Source: CAWGYQ01 sp963817395
GTDB taxonomy: Bacteria > Acidobacteriota > Vicinamibacteria > Vicinamibacterales > CAVPJW01
DNA: 64,000 nucleotides
Assembly: GCA_963817395.1 (NCBI GenBank)
Contig: CAWFOC010000003.1
Span: forward strand, 930,001 to 994,000
Direction of reading: 5' to 3'
Shown: piece by piece, positions 49,673 to 57,965 of the stretch
Numbering within the stretch: position 1 is the first letter of the stretch
Layout of the letters: the number at the start of each line of letters is the position of its first letter
Notes under the pieces: generated by a model
Told to the model about the DNA's origin: nothing
Database searches by the model: none
What the model saw: the letters and a program-made list of their open reading frames with translations, nothing else
Position numbers and translations under genes: made by a program

Positions 49673-50314
49673 ATGAAATCAGAAGCACTTGCGTACGGCG
49701 TGGCCGGCATCTGCTTTGGCCTGATTGCCGGATGGATTATCGGCAGCCAACAGACGCAAGGTCTGCCGGGGGCCGCACGGGTCGCCGCTCAGCAGACCCG
49801 AGCTCAGCCGGGCACGCCGAGCGACGCGCCCCGCCAGGCGCCGGTGCTGGACGAGGCCAAAGTGCGGACGCTTAAAGACGCGGTGGAGCGGAATCCCAGG
49901 GACATGGCCAGTCTCGTCGCGCTTGCGAACGCGTACTTCGATGCCGAGCGCTACGATGAGGCGATCACGTGGTACGAGGGTGCGCTGGCGCTCGGCCCGC
50001 GCGACGTGAATGTCAGCACCGACCTCGGCGTCAGCTATTACTACACGAATCAGCCCGATCGGGCGCTGCAGCAATTCGACCATTCGCTGAGCGTCGATCC
50101 CAAACACACCAAGACCATCCTCAACCAGGGAATTGTCCGGGCGTTTGGGAAACAGGATTTGGCTGGCGCCGCCGAAGCCTGGCAGCGCGTGGTCGACCTC
50201 GCGCCTGACAGTGCCGAAGCGCAGGCCGCACGGCGGGCTCTCGAGAGTATGAAGGCCGCGCACCCTGCGGTGGGCGGGGGGCAGCCAGCTGCGCCACCCG
50301 GTAGCAACAACTGA
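49673..50314 (+). CDS. Membrane-anchored TPR-repeat protein
   Basis: 213 residues from the ATG at 49673. One N-terminal TM segment (AYGVAGICFGLIAGWIIGS) and a Pro/Gln-rich linker lead into three TPR units (MASLVALANAYFDAERYDEAITWYEGALALGP, NVSTDLGVSYYYTNQPDRALQQFDHSL, and KTILNQGIVRAFGKQDLAGAAEAW). It is likely an assembly scaffold at the inner membrane. The partner is unknown. The next gene starts 2 bp later. Confidence 0.78.
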   Translation: MKSEALAYGVAGICFGLIAGWIIGSQQTQGLPGAARVAAQQTRAQPGTPSDAPRQAPVLDEAKVRTLKDAVERNPRDMASLVALANAYFDAERYDEAITWYEGALALGPRDVNVSTDLGVSYYYTNQPDRALQQFDHSLSVDPKHTKTILNQGIVRAFGKQDLAGAAEAWQRVVDLAPDSAEAQAARRALESMKAAHPAVGGGQPAAPPGSNN

Positions 50315-50316
50315 CC

Positions 50317-50586
50317 ATGACGAGGCTTCTCCTCATCGTGGTGCTCGGCGTGTTGATCGTCCGGGCCCTCTGGCGTCTGGTGTCCGGCATCGTCGAAGGG
50401 GTGTCCCTGGCGCAGGGGTCGAGTGGGAGACCAGGCACACTGCGCCAGAGCGAGATGATGGAGCGCGATCCGATTTGCGGCACGTACGTCTTGCCGTCGC
50501 GCGCATTGATCAGCGGATCTGGTGAAGAGGTCCGTTACTTCTGTTCGGACACGTGCCGGCGGGCTTTCGCGGCGCGCCAGGCGTAG
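50317..50586 (+). CDS. Small membrane protein with YHS-like Cys motif (PP0621-like)
   Basis: 89 residues. One TM helix (LLLIVVLGVLIVRALW) is followed by a C-terminal motif DPICGTYVLPSRAL ... VRYFCSDTCRRAFAAR. The Cys placement resembles YHS/TRASH-type metal-binding segments (D-x-x-C-G ... Y-F-C-S-x-x-C-x-x-x-F). A role in metal handling or as a small zinc-bound scaffold is possible. The preceding TPR gene ends 2 bp before, and the class II aldolase gene begins 18 bp after it ends. Confidence 0.75.
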   Translation: MTRLLLIVVLGVLIVRALWRLVSGIVEGVSLAQGSSGRPGTLRQSEMMERDPICGTYVLPSRALISGSGEEVRYFCSDTCRRAFAARQA

Positions 50587-50603
50587 GACGGCGGCAGGCA
50601 TCG

Positions 50604-51461
50604 ATGGCCCAGCTCTCAGAGGATCAGGTCAAGGCCGACATCGTCGAGGTCGGCCGCCGGATGTACGACCGCGGGCTCGTGGCCTCGAATGACGGCAACA
50701 TCAGCGTCAGGGTTGGGCCCGATCGCATCATTGCCACGCCGAAGAACGTGTCGAAGGGGTTCATGACGCCGGCCATGATGGTCACGACCGACATGACCGG
50801 CCGGAAGATCGCGGGTACCAGCGAGGCTTCGTCCGAGCTCCTGATGCACCTGGCGGTCTACGAATGCCGCCCCGACGTGAGGGCTGTCGTGCACGCGCAC
50901 CCGCCGGCGGCGACGGGTTTCGCGGTGGCCGGGATCGCGCTCGACCGCGCCGTGCTGGCCGAGGTCATCACGACGCTCGGCAGCATTCCCATTGCCGACT
51001 ATGGCACCCCGTCGACCTCCGAGCTGGCCGATGCCGTGCGCCGTTTCGTGCCGGCGCATGATGGTCTGTTGCTGGCGAACCATGGCGCGGTCACGGCCGC
51101 GGGCGATGTCTTCGCCGCGTATTTCAAGATGGAGACCATCGAGCACTTCGCGCGCATCAGCCTGGTGGCGCGCCTGCTCGGCCGCGAGCGTGTCCTGTCG
51201 CGCGAAGAAGTGCTCAGGCTGCAAGGGCTACGCGGCAGCTACGGCATCGCGGCGCCGGCACCGATCTGCGTTGACGGCTCGGAGCCGCAGGATCCGGCGA
51301 CCTGCCAGGTGGTGCAGGCGCCTTCCTCGCCCGGCTCTCGTCTCGTGGATGACGTGCCGTCCGGGTCTGCCGAAGTGAAGGTCAACGGCGATGGAGAAAT
51401 TCGGTTAACATATCGCGAACTCACGGCCCTCATCGAGGATGCCGTGCGGAGCTTGCGATAG
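50604..51461 (+). CDS. Class II aldolase/adducin-family protein associated with a microcompartment
   Basis: 285 residues from the ATG at 50604. The fuculose/rhamnulose-1-phosphate aldolase fold shows GLVASNDGNISVR, GTSEASSELLMH, zinc ligands in VVHAHPPAATGFA and LLANHGAV. After about residue 215 comes an unusual Pro/Ala/Gly-rich linker ending in the amphipathic helix LTYRELTALIEDAVRSL, which looks like a C-terminal encapsulation peptide for a shell. It would release lactaldehyde plus DHAP inside a compartment, as in the Planctomycetes/Verrucomicrobia-type fucose/rhamnose compartments. The BMC-H gene follows 15 bp later. Confidence 0.82.
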   Translation: MAQLSEDQVKADIVEVGRRMYDRGLVASNDGNISVRVGPDRIIATPKNVSKGFMTPAMMVTTDMTGRKIAGTSEASSELLMHLAVYECRPDVRAVVHAHPPAATGFAVAGIALDRAVLAEVITTLGSIPIADYGTPSTSELADAVRRFVPAHDGLLLANHGAVTAAGDVFAAYFKMETIEHFARISLVARLLGRERVLSREEVLRLQGLRGSYGIAAPAPICVDGSEPQDPATCQVVQAPSSPGSRLVDDVPSGSAEVKVNGDGEIRLTYRELTALIEDAVRSLR

Positions 51462-51476
51462 CTTCGGGAGGACAGC

Positions 51477-51770
<294 letters not shown>

Positions 51771-51771
51771 G

Positions 51772-52041
51772 TTGATCCTCGCAAAAATCGTCGGGACGGT
51801 CGTTGCCACGCGCAAGGACCCGCGGCTCGTGAGCAACAAGTTGCTGCTCGCGCGCCCGATGGACCCGCGCGGGAAGCCGGAGGGCAGCTATCTGGTCGCG
51901 GTGGACACCGTCGATGCCGGCTTCGGCGAGACCGTCCTGATTGTCAGTGGAAGCTCGGCGCGGATGGCGTCGGGCATGAAGGACTGTCCGGTCGACGCCG
52001 CGATCGTGGGTATCGTCGATTCGATCGAGGTGTCCGACTAG
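51772..52041 (+). CDS. Microcompartment vertex pentamer protein (BMC-P, EutN/CcmL family), first copy
   Basis: 89 residues from a TTG at 51772, 1 bp after the BMC-H stop. The EutN/CcmL barrel is evident: LAKIVGTVVATRKDPRLVSNKLLLARP, LVAVDTVDAGFGETVLIVSGSSAR, and the C-terminal PVDAAIVGIVDSIE. These pentamers cap the vertices of the shell. Copy 1 carries SGSSARMASG, the usual substrate-facing loop sequence. Confidence 0.92.
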   Translation: MILAKIVGTVVATRKDPRLVSNKLLLARPMDPRGKPEGSYLVAVDTVDAGFGETVLIVSGSSARMASGMKDCPVDAAIVGIVDSIEVSD

Positions 52042-52314
52042 ATGCAGCTCGCCAGAGTGATCGGCGACGTCGTGGCCACGGTGAAGGCGCCGGAGCTCTC
52101 CGGGATCACGCTGCTCGTCCTGCAGCCGCTCACCGCCGACCGTGAGCCTGCGGGGCGCGCGCTCGTGGCCGTTGATTCCGTGGGAGCCGGCCGCGGCGAA
52201 GAGGTGTTTTTCGTGCGCGGCAAGGAAGCCAGCTTTCCGTTTCATCCTCGCGAGGTGCCGGCCGATGCGGCCATCGTCGGCATCGTGGATCACTGGACGG
52301 TCGAGCCTCGCTGA
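52042..52314 (+). CDS. Microcompartment vertex pentamer protein (BMC-P), second copy
   Basis: 90 residues, starting immediately after the previous stop. QLARVIGDVVATVKAPELSGITLLVLQPL and VAVDSVGAGRGEEVFFVRG keep the fold. The normally small-residue SGSSAR loop is replaced by RGKEASFPFH, more charged and longer, and the end reads ADAAIVGIVDHW. It probably fills a different vertex role from copy 1. Confidence 0.92.
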   Translation: MQLARVIGDVVATVKAPELSGITLLVLQPLTADREPAGRALVAVDSVGAGRGEEVFFVRGKEASFPFHPREVPADAAIVGIVDHWTVEPR

Positions 52315-52586
52315 TGCAACTCGCCCGCGTGGTCGGCACCGTCGTGTCGACGCACAAGAATCGGAAGTTCGAAGGCGCGAAGCTGCTGCTCGTTCAGCCG
52401 ATGACGCCCGATGATGCGCCCCGGGGCGCGACGCTGCTGGCTGTCGACAGCGTGGGCGCCGGTGTGCACGAGAAGGTGCTGATTGTGCTCGAAGGGCGCG
52501 CGGCCGGCGAGGCGCTCGGCCGCAAGGGCGCGCCCGTGGACGCCGCCATCGTTGGCATCGTCGACAGCGTGGAACTGCACGAATAG
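52314..52586 (+). CDS. Microcompartment vertex pentamer protein (BMC-P), third copy
   Basis: 90 residues with a 1-bp overlap (TGATG). QLARVVGTVVSTHKNRKFEGAKLLLVQPM, LAVDSVGAGVHEKVLIVLEG and VDAAIVGIVDSVELHE define a third EutN/CcmL barrel; its loop is LEGRAAGEALG. Three paralogous BMC-P genes in tandem is a feature reported for several non-enterobacterial compartment loci, such as that of Haliangium ochraceum. Confidence 0.92.
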   Translation: MQLARVVGTVVSTHKNRKFEGAKLLLVQPMTPDDAPRGATLLAVDSVGAGVHEKVLIVLEGRAAGEALGRKGAPVDAAIVGIVDSVELHE

Positions 52587-52619
52587 ACCACTCGCCAGCC
52601 TGACAAGAGGGAGCCCGGC

Positions 52620-52844
52620 ATGAACGAAGACGCCCTCAGATTGCTCGTGCGCGAGGCGGTAGCGCGCCACCTGGATCGGACCGACCACGATCGGCTTCCC
52701 CTCGTTCCTGCCGCGACCGCAGGCGCCCATTGCAGCCACGCGCGGTTCGTGCTGCCAGCCGGATCCGATGGCGACGGAGCCTGTCTGATCGAACCAACGG
52801 TCCGCTGCAACCACTGCGGATACTGTCAATCGTACGGACATTAG
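52620..52844 (+). CDS. Small Cys-rich protein with putative N-terminal encapsulation peptide
   Basis: 74 residues, ATG 52620 with a GAGGGAG site about 8 nt upstream. The N-terminal 18 residues (DALRLLVREAVARHL) form a short amphipathic helix like those that target cargo into microcompartments. After a Pro/Ala linker, a compact C-terminus has Cys/His ligands (AHCSHARF ... ACLIEPTVRCNHCGYCQSYGH), five Cys plus His, enough for one zinc or iron-sulfur site. I cannot name a family. Its position directly after the shell genes suggests cargo or a redox/metal accessory. Confidence 0.7.
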   Translation: MNEDALRLLVREAVARHLDRTDHDRLPLVPAATAGAHCSHARFVLPAGSDGDGACLIEPTVRCNHCGYCQSYGH

Positions 52845-52912
52845 CAGGCGCGCACAGGGCAGGGTCCACGAGCTCACGCAATTCAGACCGTCCCCGCGAT
52901 CCATTCCAGCTC

Positions 52913-53878
52913 GTGTCCAGGCCCTTCGTTCTCGTCACCCGCCGTTTGCCGTCCAGCGTGCTCGGTCGTCTCGAGGCTGTGTGCGAGGTGGATGTGAACA
53001 CCGCGTCAGAAGCCCTGACGATCGATCAGCTCGTGGACCGACTTGGCGACAAGGCGGCTCTTGTGTGTGTGCTCACCGACACGATCGATCGGCGTGTGCT
53101 CGATGCGGCTCCTGCGCTGCGCATCGTGGCCAACGTGGCGGTCGGCTACAACAACATCGACGTCCGGCACGCGGCCGCGCGCGGGATTGTCGTGACGAAC
53201 ACGCCGGATGTGCTCACCGACGCCGTCGCAGACTTCACGTGGGCCCTCATCCTCGCCGTCACCAGACGTCTCGGCGAGGGCGAGCGGCTGATTCGCCGCG
53301 GCGGATGGGCGGGCTGGGCCCTCGACTTCATGCTGGGGACCGAGCTCGGCGGCAAGCAGCTCGGCATCGTCGGCATGGGTCGCATCGGACGTGCCGTGGC
53401 CGCCAAGGCGGCCGCATTCGGCATGACGGTCGCCTGCGCGTCGCGATCGAGAGGTGAAACAGCCGACGGCGCAACCGTGATGCCGCTCGATCAGCTGTTG
53501 TCGAGCTCTGACGTCGTCTCGCTGCACGTGCCGCTGACCTCGGAGACGCACCACCTGATTGACCAGCGAGCACTGATGCGAATGAAGCGGAGCGCGTACC
53601 TCGTGAACACGTCACGCGGCGCGGTCGTGGACGAAGCGGCGCTGGCATGGGCGCTCGGTGAGCGTCTCATCGCGGGTGCGGCTCTCGACGTCTACGAGCA
53701 CGAGCCGAAGCTGCACCCCTCGCTCATCGCGCTCGACAACGTGTTCCTGGCGCCGCACCTGGGCAGCGCCACTCGTGAGACGCGCACGGCAATGGCTGAT
53801 CTCGCCGTCAGCAACGTGCTGGCCGTCCTCGCGGGTCAGCCACCGCTGACGCCGGTCCGGCCGGAGGCGGCCCCTTGA
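52913..53878 (+). CDS. D-2-hydroxyacid dehydrogenase (glyoxylate/hydroxypyruvate reductase-like)
   Basis: 321 residues from a GTG at 52913. NAD(P) Rossmann motif LGIVGMGRIGRAVA. The catalytic Arg is in VNTSRGAVVDE, the Glu in YEHEPKLHP and the His in LAPHLGSAT. VANVAVGYNNIDV and NTPDVLTDAVADFTWALIL are typical of the GyaR/GhrB group. It could reduce glyoxylate, hydroxypyruvate or a product of the compartment. The 68 bp before it hold nothing recognised. It overlaps nth by 4 bp. Confidence 0.88.
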   Translation: MSRPFVLVTRRLPSSVLGRLEAVCEVDVNTASEALTIDQLVDRLGDKAALVCVLTDTIDRRVLDAAPALRIVANVAVGYNNIDVRHAAARGIVVTNTPDVLTDAVADFTWALILAVTRRLGEGERLIRRGGWAGWALDFMLGTELGGKQLGIVGMGRIGRAVAAKAAAFGMTVACASRSRGETADGATVMPLDQLLSSSDVVSLHVPLTSETHHLIDQRALMRMKRSAYLVNTSRGAVVDEAALAWALGERLIAGAALDVYEHEPKLHPSLIALDNVFLAPHLGSATRETRTAMADLAVSNVLAVLAGQPPLTPVRPEAAP

Positions 53879-54567
53879 AGAAGCCGAGCGACCGCACGGT
53901 CGAACAGGTCATGCGAGGGCTTGCGCTGGCCATCGACGGCCTCGAGCTGCCGGCGGTGGAAAAGATTGCCGAGGATCAGTCCCACGATCCGTTTCAGGTG
54001 CTCATCGCGACGCTGCTCTCGGCCCGCACGCAGGACGCAACGACGGCAGCGGCGTCCGCGCGGCTCTTCCGGCGTGCCCGCACGCCGGCCAGCATGGCCC
54101 GGCTCACTGCCGCCGAAGTCCAACGGCTGATCTATCCGGTCAGCTTCTATCGCCACAAGGCCCGGCACGTGCTCGCAACCTGCCGCATGCTGATCGAGCG
54201 CTTCGGCGGTCGCGTGCCGATGACGATGGACGAGCTGTTGATGCTGCCGGGCGTCGGGCGCAAGACGGCGAACCTGGTGCTGATTCTCGCCTATCGCAGC
54301 ATGGAGAACATCTGTGTGGACACGCACGTCCACCGCATTGCCAATCGTCTTGGCTGGGTCAGGACGCCGACGCCGGATCAGACCGAGCAGGCGTTGTACC
54401 GCGCCGTCGATCGGCGCTGGTGGCCGTACGTGAACCTGTATCTGGTGACGTGGGGACAGAACGTCTGCCGGCCCGTGTATCCGCGTTGCCGGGCGTGCGC
54501 CATCAGCCGCTGGTGCCCACGCGTCGGGGTTACGCGGACGTCGCGATCCGGGTCGCCCGGGCATTAG
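53875..54567 (+). CDS. nth: Endonuclease III (DNA glycosylase/AP lyase)
   Basis: 230 residues from a TTG at 53875. The helix-hairpin-helix LPGVGRKTANLVL includes the catalytic Lys, VDTHVHRIANRLGW the catalytic Asp. The C-terminal iron-sulfur loop has the C-x6-C-x2-C-x5-C spacing (CRPVYPRCRACAISRWC). It removes oxidised pyrimidines in base excision repair. The sequence DPFQVLIATLLSARTQD is the usual N-terminal helix. Confidence 0.95.
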   Translation: MKKPSDRTVEQVMRGLALAIDGLELPAVEKIAEDQSHDPFQVLIATLLSARTQDATTAAASARLFRRARTPASMARLTAAEVQRLIYPVSFYRHKARHVLATCRMLIERFGGRVPMTMDELLMLPGVGRKTANLVLILAYRSMENICVDTHVHRIANRLGWVRTPTPDQTEQALYRAVDRRWWPYVNLYLVTWGQNVCRPVYPRCRACAISRWCPRVGVTRTSRSGSPGH

Positions 54568-54576
54568 AATGTGGTC

Positions 54577-55217
54577 ATGAGCATGGAGACTTTCACGCGC
54601 CGCGCCCTGCTGATTGTCACGATTGTTCTGGCATGGCCGGCCTCTTCAGCCGCGCAGGCGCCGCTGCTGGCGTCAAGCCCGCGCCATCTACAGCCAAGCC
54701 CGCGCCCGCGCCGACTACTGTCACGCCCTCGCCCGACGCCGGACCGATCCTGGTGGTCGAGACGGCCAAGGGCACGTTCGAAATCGAGACGTATCCAGCT
54801 GATGCGCCCAAGACCGTGGCACACGTGGTGGCCCTGGTGAACCGCCCGTTCTACAACGGGCTCCGCGTTCATCGCGTCGTGCCGGGGTTCGTCGTTCAGT
54901 TCGGCGACCCTCAAACCCGTGACATGACCAAGCAGGCCAGCTGGGGGCGTGGTACGGGTGTGACGAGCGGCAAGCCGATCGGTGTGGCCGAAATCACCAA
55001 GAAACGCACGCACAAGCCGGGCGCGGTGGCGATGGCGCACGCCGGGGATCCGAAGAGCGCGGACAGTCAGATGTATGTGACGCTGGCTGCTCAACCGAAA
55101 CTCGATGGCAAGTACACGGTCTTTGGACAGGTGATCAGCGGCCTCGACGTGCCGGCCAAGCTTCAGGTGAGCGACGTCATCCGTCGAATCACGATCAAGG
55201 GGAGCCCGGCAAAGTAG
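54577..55217 (+). CDS. Cyclophilin-type peptidylprolyl isomerase, exported (one frameshift)
   Basis: About 213 residues joined. A signal peptide (RRALLIVTIVLAWPASSAAQA) is in the first frame. After a -1 shift at about 54660 (a lost G in CCGG), a Pro/Ala-rich linker leads to the cyclophilin domain: VETAKGTFEIETYPADAPKTVAHV, FYNGLRVHRVVPGFVVQFGDP, AVAMAHAGDPKSADSQMYVTLA and YTVFGQVISGLDV. It catalyses cis-trans prolyl isomerisation in the periplasm. The last 23 bp overlap the convergent DUF72 gene. Confidence 0.85.
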
Positions 55218-56185
55218 GCTGGAGCCGGTCGACTTCCGGCGCGACGGTCGGCACGAATCCCTCCAAATCCGGATAGCGTCGCACCAGTTCGACAGGGAAG
55301 GCGCCGGCGATCGGTTGCCCGATCTGGCGCTTGATCATCAGCGCGTTCGCCACGCCCTTCGCGGCGAAGTGGTTGTTCAGATAGAGATAGAGCTTCCTCA
55401 CCAGCATCCGGGCGGCCACGGCGGTTTCGGCAAAGGGCTGCAGCTCGCTGGCCGAATAGAGATAGTCGTACCGATCTTCGGCACGATCGTGCCGCCACCA
55501 CTGTCCGACGTTCCTGCCGTGCAGCCGCATGTAGTAGAAGCCCGTCACGTTGGGCAGATAGTTCTGCCGTATCGAGAATCGAAATTTCGGCTCGTCGATC
55601 TGGACCCATGCGGCCCGGTGCTCGTTCAGCAGTGACAACGTCGGGGCGAGCTCGTCGCTCCAGCTTCGGTGGCGGAGCTCGACCGCAACGGGATAGTCGC
55701 GAAATGACGTGAGGAGCTTCCCAAGGTAGTCACGTGCCTCCGGCGCGTTCTTGAAGCTCGGCGGAAACTGCGCGAGCAGCGCCCCGAGCTTGCCGGCGCG
55801 CGCGACGGGATCGAGCCCTGCCTTGAACTCGTCGACATCCACCTGGCTCACGATCGGGAATGGCGCCGGTGGATTGTTCGGCATCGAGCCTGCGCGACCG
55901 TCGAAACATGGACGGGTGGGTGAATTTCTGGAACAGCTTCAGGGAGAATTCAAAGTCGCGCGGGGTCTTTTCAACCCAGCTCGCGCTGACCTTCGCCGAG
56001 GGCTGACCGTAGAAGGTCGAGTTCACTTCGACGGTGTCGAAGCGCTCCCCATAGTAGGTCAGCTCGTCGAACGATCTGCTCCTGGCTGCTTTGGGCGGAT
56101 AGAAGATACCCGTCCAGGATCCGCGACCTCCCGGATAGTTCCAGCCCGCTGTGCCAATCCGGATGTCCGGCCCGCGTTCCATCAC
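55195..56185 (-). CDS. DUF72 (YecE-like) protein (one frameshift)
   Basis: About 330 residues joined, a TIM-barrel-like family of unknown biochemical function. IRIGTAGWNYPGGRGSWTGIFYP, FDTVEVNSTFYGQPSA and FEFSLKLFQKFTHP are in the first frame. A +1 shift at about 55905 leads to GALLAQFPPSFKN, YPVAVELRHRSW and FYYMRLHGRN. The ATG at 56185 overlaps the stop of the upstream ArsC-like gene (4 bp), so these two genes are coupled. Confidence 0.85.
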
Positions 56186-56524
56186 CGGTTCCCGAGCTTT
56201 TCGTAGGCTTCCTTGTCGAATCCGAACACGACACGCGAGCCCTTGATCAGGATCGGCCGCCTGATGAGATTGGGCTGAGCGGTCATGAGATCAATAGCTG
56301 CCTTCTTCGAGCGTGGCAGCGGGCGCTCCTTGAACACCGGGCTGCGCGTGCTCACATAGTCGAGAAACCTCCGGTCGTCCACGTGCTTTTCGAGGAAATC
56401 ACGCGAGCGGAGGATTCCGATTGATATCTCGTTCCTCCACATCCAGGCCAATCTCGTCCAGAAAACTTCTGGCGTTTCGGCAGGTCGTTCACGTGGGCTT
56501 CCAGTAGAAAATGGGCTTTGCCAT
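56182..56524 (-). CDS. ArsC/Spx-family thioredoxin-fold protein, candidate selenoprotein (in-frame TGA; also one frameshift)
   Basis: Reading from ATG 56524 gives MAKPIFYWKPT, then TGA at 56491-56489, then TTCRNARSFLDEIG and VEERDIN. Arsenate-reductase/Spx-like proteins have C-x-x-C here (KPTCTTCR type), so the TGA sits exactly at the first redox Cys and residue 12 would be selenocysteine (U-x-x-C). A +1 slip at about 56410 then joins RDFLEKHVDDRRFLDYV and the family end RRPILIKGSRVVFGFDKEAYEKL. Total about 113 residues, normal for the family. The alternative is a TGC/TGA substitution error or a nonsense mutation. The stop overlaps the DUF72 ATG. Confidence 0.72.
56458..56472 (-). promoter_or_regulatory. 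Candidate bacterial SECIS hairpin
   Basis: Reading the minus strand, 16 nt after the in-frame UGA lies CCAGAA-GUU-UUCUGG: a perfect 6-bp stem with a GUU loop. The loop begins 22 nt after the UGA. Known bacterial SECIS elements are short hairpins immediately downstream of the UGA with a G among the first loop positions, so distance, stem and loop all fit. It lies inside the coding region, as expected for bacteria. Confidence 0.6.
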
Positions 56525-56603
56525 GCGCGTCTCCCCAGTCTTCGCTATTCTATCAAGCGCTGCACGTTTCACCGTCGACGCTGAGACCGCCACCTGAGCT
56601 TCC

Positions 56604-57801
56604 ATGACCGACCGACTCTATTACAGCGACGCGTACTGCGAGCGGTTCGAGGCTGTCGTCACCCGCGTCGAAAAGGACCACGGAAGCTCACGGGTGTTTC
56701 TCGACCGCACGGCGTTCTACCCGACGTCGGGCGGCCAGCCCTTCGACCTGGGCACGCTGGGCGGTCTGCCCGTCACCGCTGTGCTCGAGACCGAGACGGG
56801 CGACATTGCGCACACCGTGACCGGCACGCTGGACGAGCGGCAGAGCGTACACGGCCTGATCGACTGGAACCGCCGGTTCGATCACATGCAGCAGCACACC
56901 GGCCAGCATGTGCTGTCGGCTGCGTTCGTGCGCGTCGCGGACTGCCAGACCGTGAGCTTTCACCTCGGGGCGAGCACCGCGACCATCGACCTGCAGCGGG
57001 AGCTCTCGCGGGACGCTGTTGCCGAAGCCGTTCGGCTTTCGAACCGGGTGATATGGGAGAACCATCCCGTGTCGGTCCGATTCGCCAGCGGCGAAGAGGC
57101 CGCGACGCTACCGTTGAGAAAGGAGTCGCACCGCGAGGGCGTCTTGAGGCTCGTCGAGATCGACAACCTCGATCTTTCGGCGTGCGGCGGCACGCACGTG
57201 GCCCGCACCGGCGAGATTGGCGCCATTCTCGTTGCCGGATCGGAACGGTTCAAGGGCGGCCTGCGCGTCGAGTTCGTGTGCGGCGGTCGCGCGCTCAACT
57301 GGGCAACGGCTCTGCGGCGACACCACGGCCTCTGCGGTGCGACTGCTCTCGGTCACGCCAGACGAGCTTCCAGCGGCGATCGAGCGTCTTCAGGCCGAGA
57401 GCCGGGACACAAGGCGTGTGATCCGCTCTCTCCAGACGCGGGTGGCCGAGCAGGAAGCCTCCGAGATGTCCGCGCGCGGCGAACGGATCGGTGATGCCAC
57501 GGTGGTGGTCGAGTCTCTCGATCAATGGGACGCCGCAGGCCTCAAGACACTCGCGGCGGCGGTGACTCGCCGGCCAGGGCACGTGGTCACGCTGTTCACA
57601 GCCGGAAATCCCGCGCTCTGCGTCGTTGCCGCGTCGCCGGATCTCTCGGTCGACGCGGGCGCCATCCTTCGCGCGCTGGTCGCCCGATTCGGGGGCAAGG
57701 GTGGCGGCACGCGCGAGCTCGCGCAGGGTGGCGGTCTCAGTGGCGCCGCATCCGACCTTCTGAACGCGGCACATCTGTCGATCCGGTCCGCGCTGGGCTG
57801 A
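56604..57801 (+). CDS. AlaX-type alanyl-tRNA editing protein with DHHA1 domain (one frameshift)
   Basis: About 398 residues joined. Free-standing homologue of the alanyl-tRNA synthetase editing and C-terminal domains, which hydrolyses Ser- or Gly-mischarged tRNA-Ala. The OB-like start is FLDRTAFYPTSGGQPFD, zinc ligands are in HMQQHTGQHVLSAAF and CGGTHVARTGEIG, and the DHHA1 domain follows (VARFGGKGGGTRELAQGGGL). The frame moves +1 at about 57300-57315, between the editing domain and the coiled-coil linker. It is divergent from the ArsC-like gene with 79 bp between starts. Confidence 0.88.
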
Positions 57802-57827
57802 TCCGTCAGCGTGGCTCAGGAGGGGAT

Positions 57828-57938
57828 CTATTCGCGACGCCGCCCGCTGCGCTCGCGGGGCCGGAGCGCCAGCACTCGGCCGAGCAACCAGGCGATGGCG
57901 ACAATGGCCATGATCGCGAAGAAGGCTTTCAGAAGCAT
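57828..57938 (-). CDS. Possible small single-TM protein
   Basis: 36 codons, ATG at 57938. The product is one hydrophobic helix (AFFAIMAIVAIAWLLGRVLAL) followed by a basic tail RPRERSGRRRE, a typical small membrane-protein layout. It is 27 bp downstream of dacB in the same direction. No homologue is recognised, so it may be a chance ORF. Confidence 0.4.
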   Translation of the reverse strand: MLLKAFFAIMAIVAIAWLLGRVLALRPRERSGRRRE

Positions 57939-57965
57939 TGGCGCCCCGGTTGCTGGGAGTGCTGG

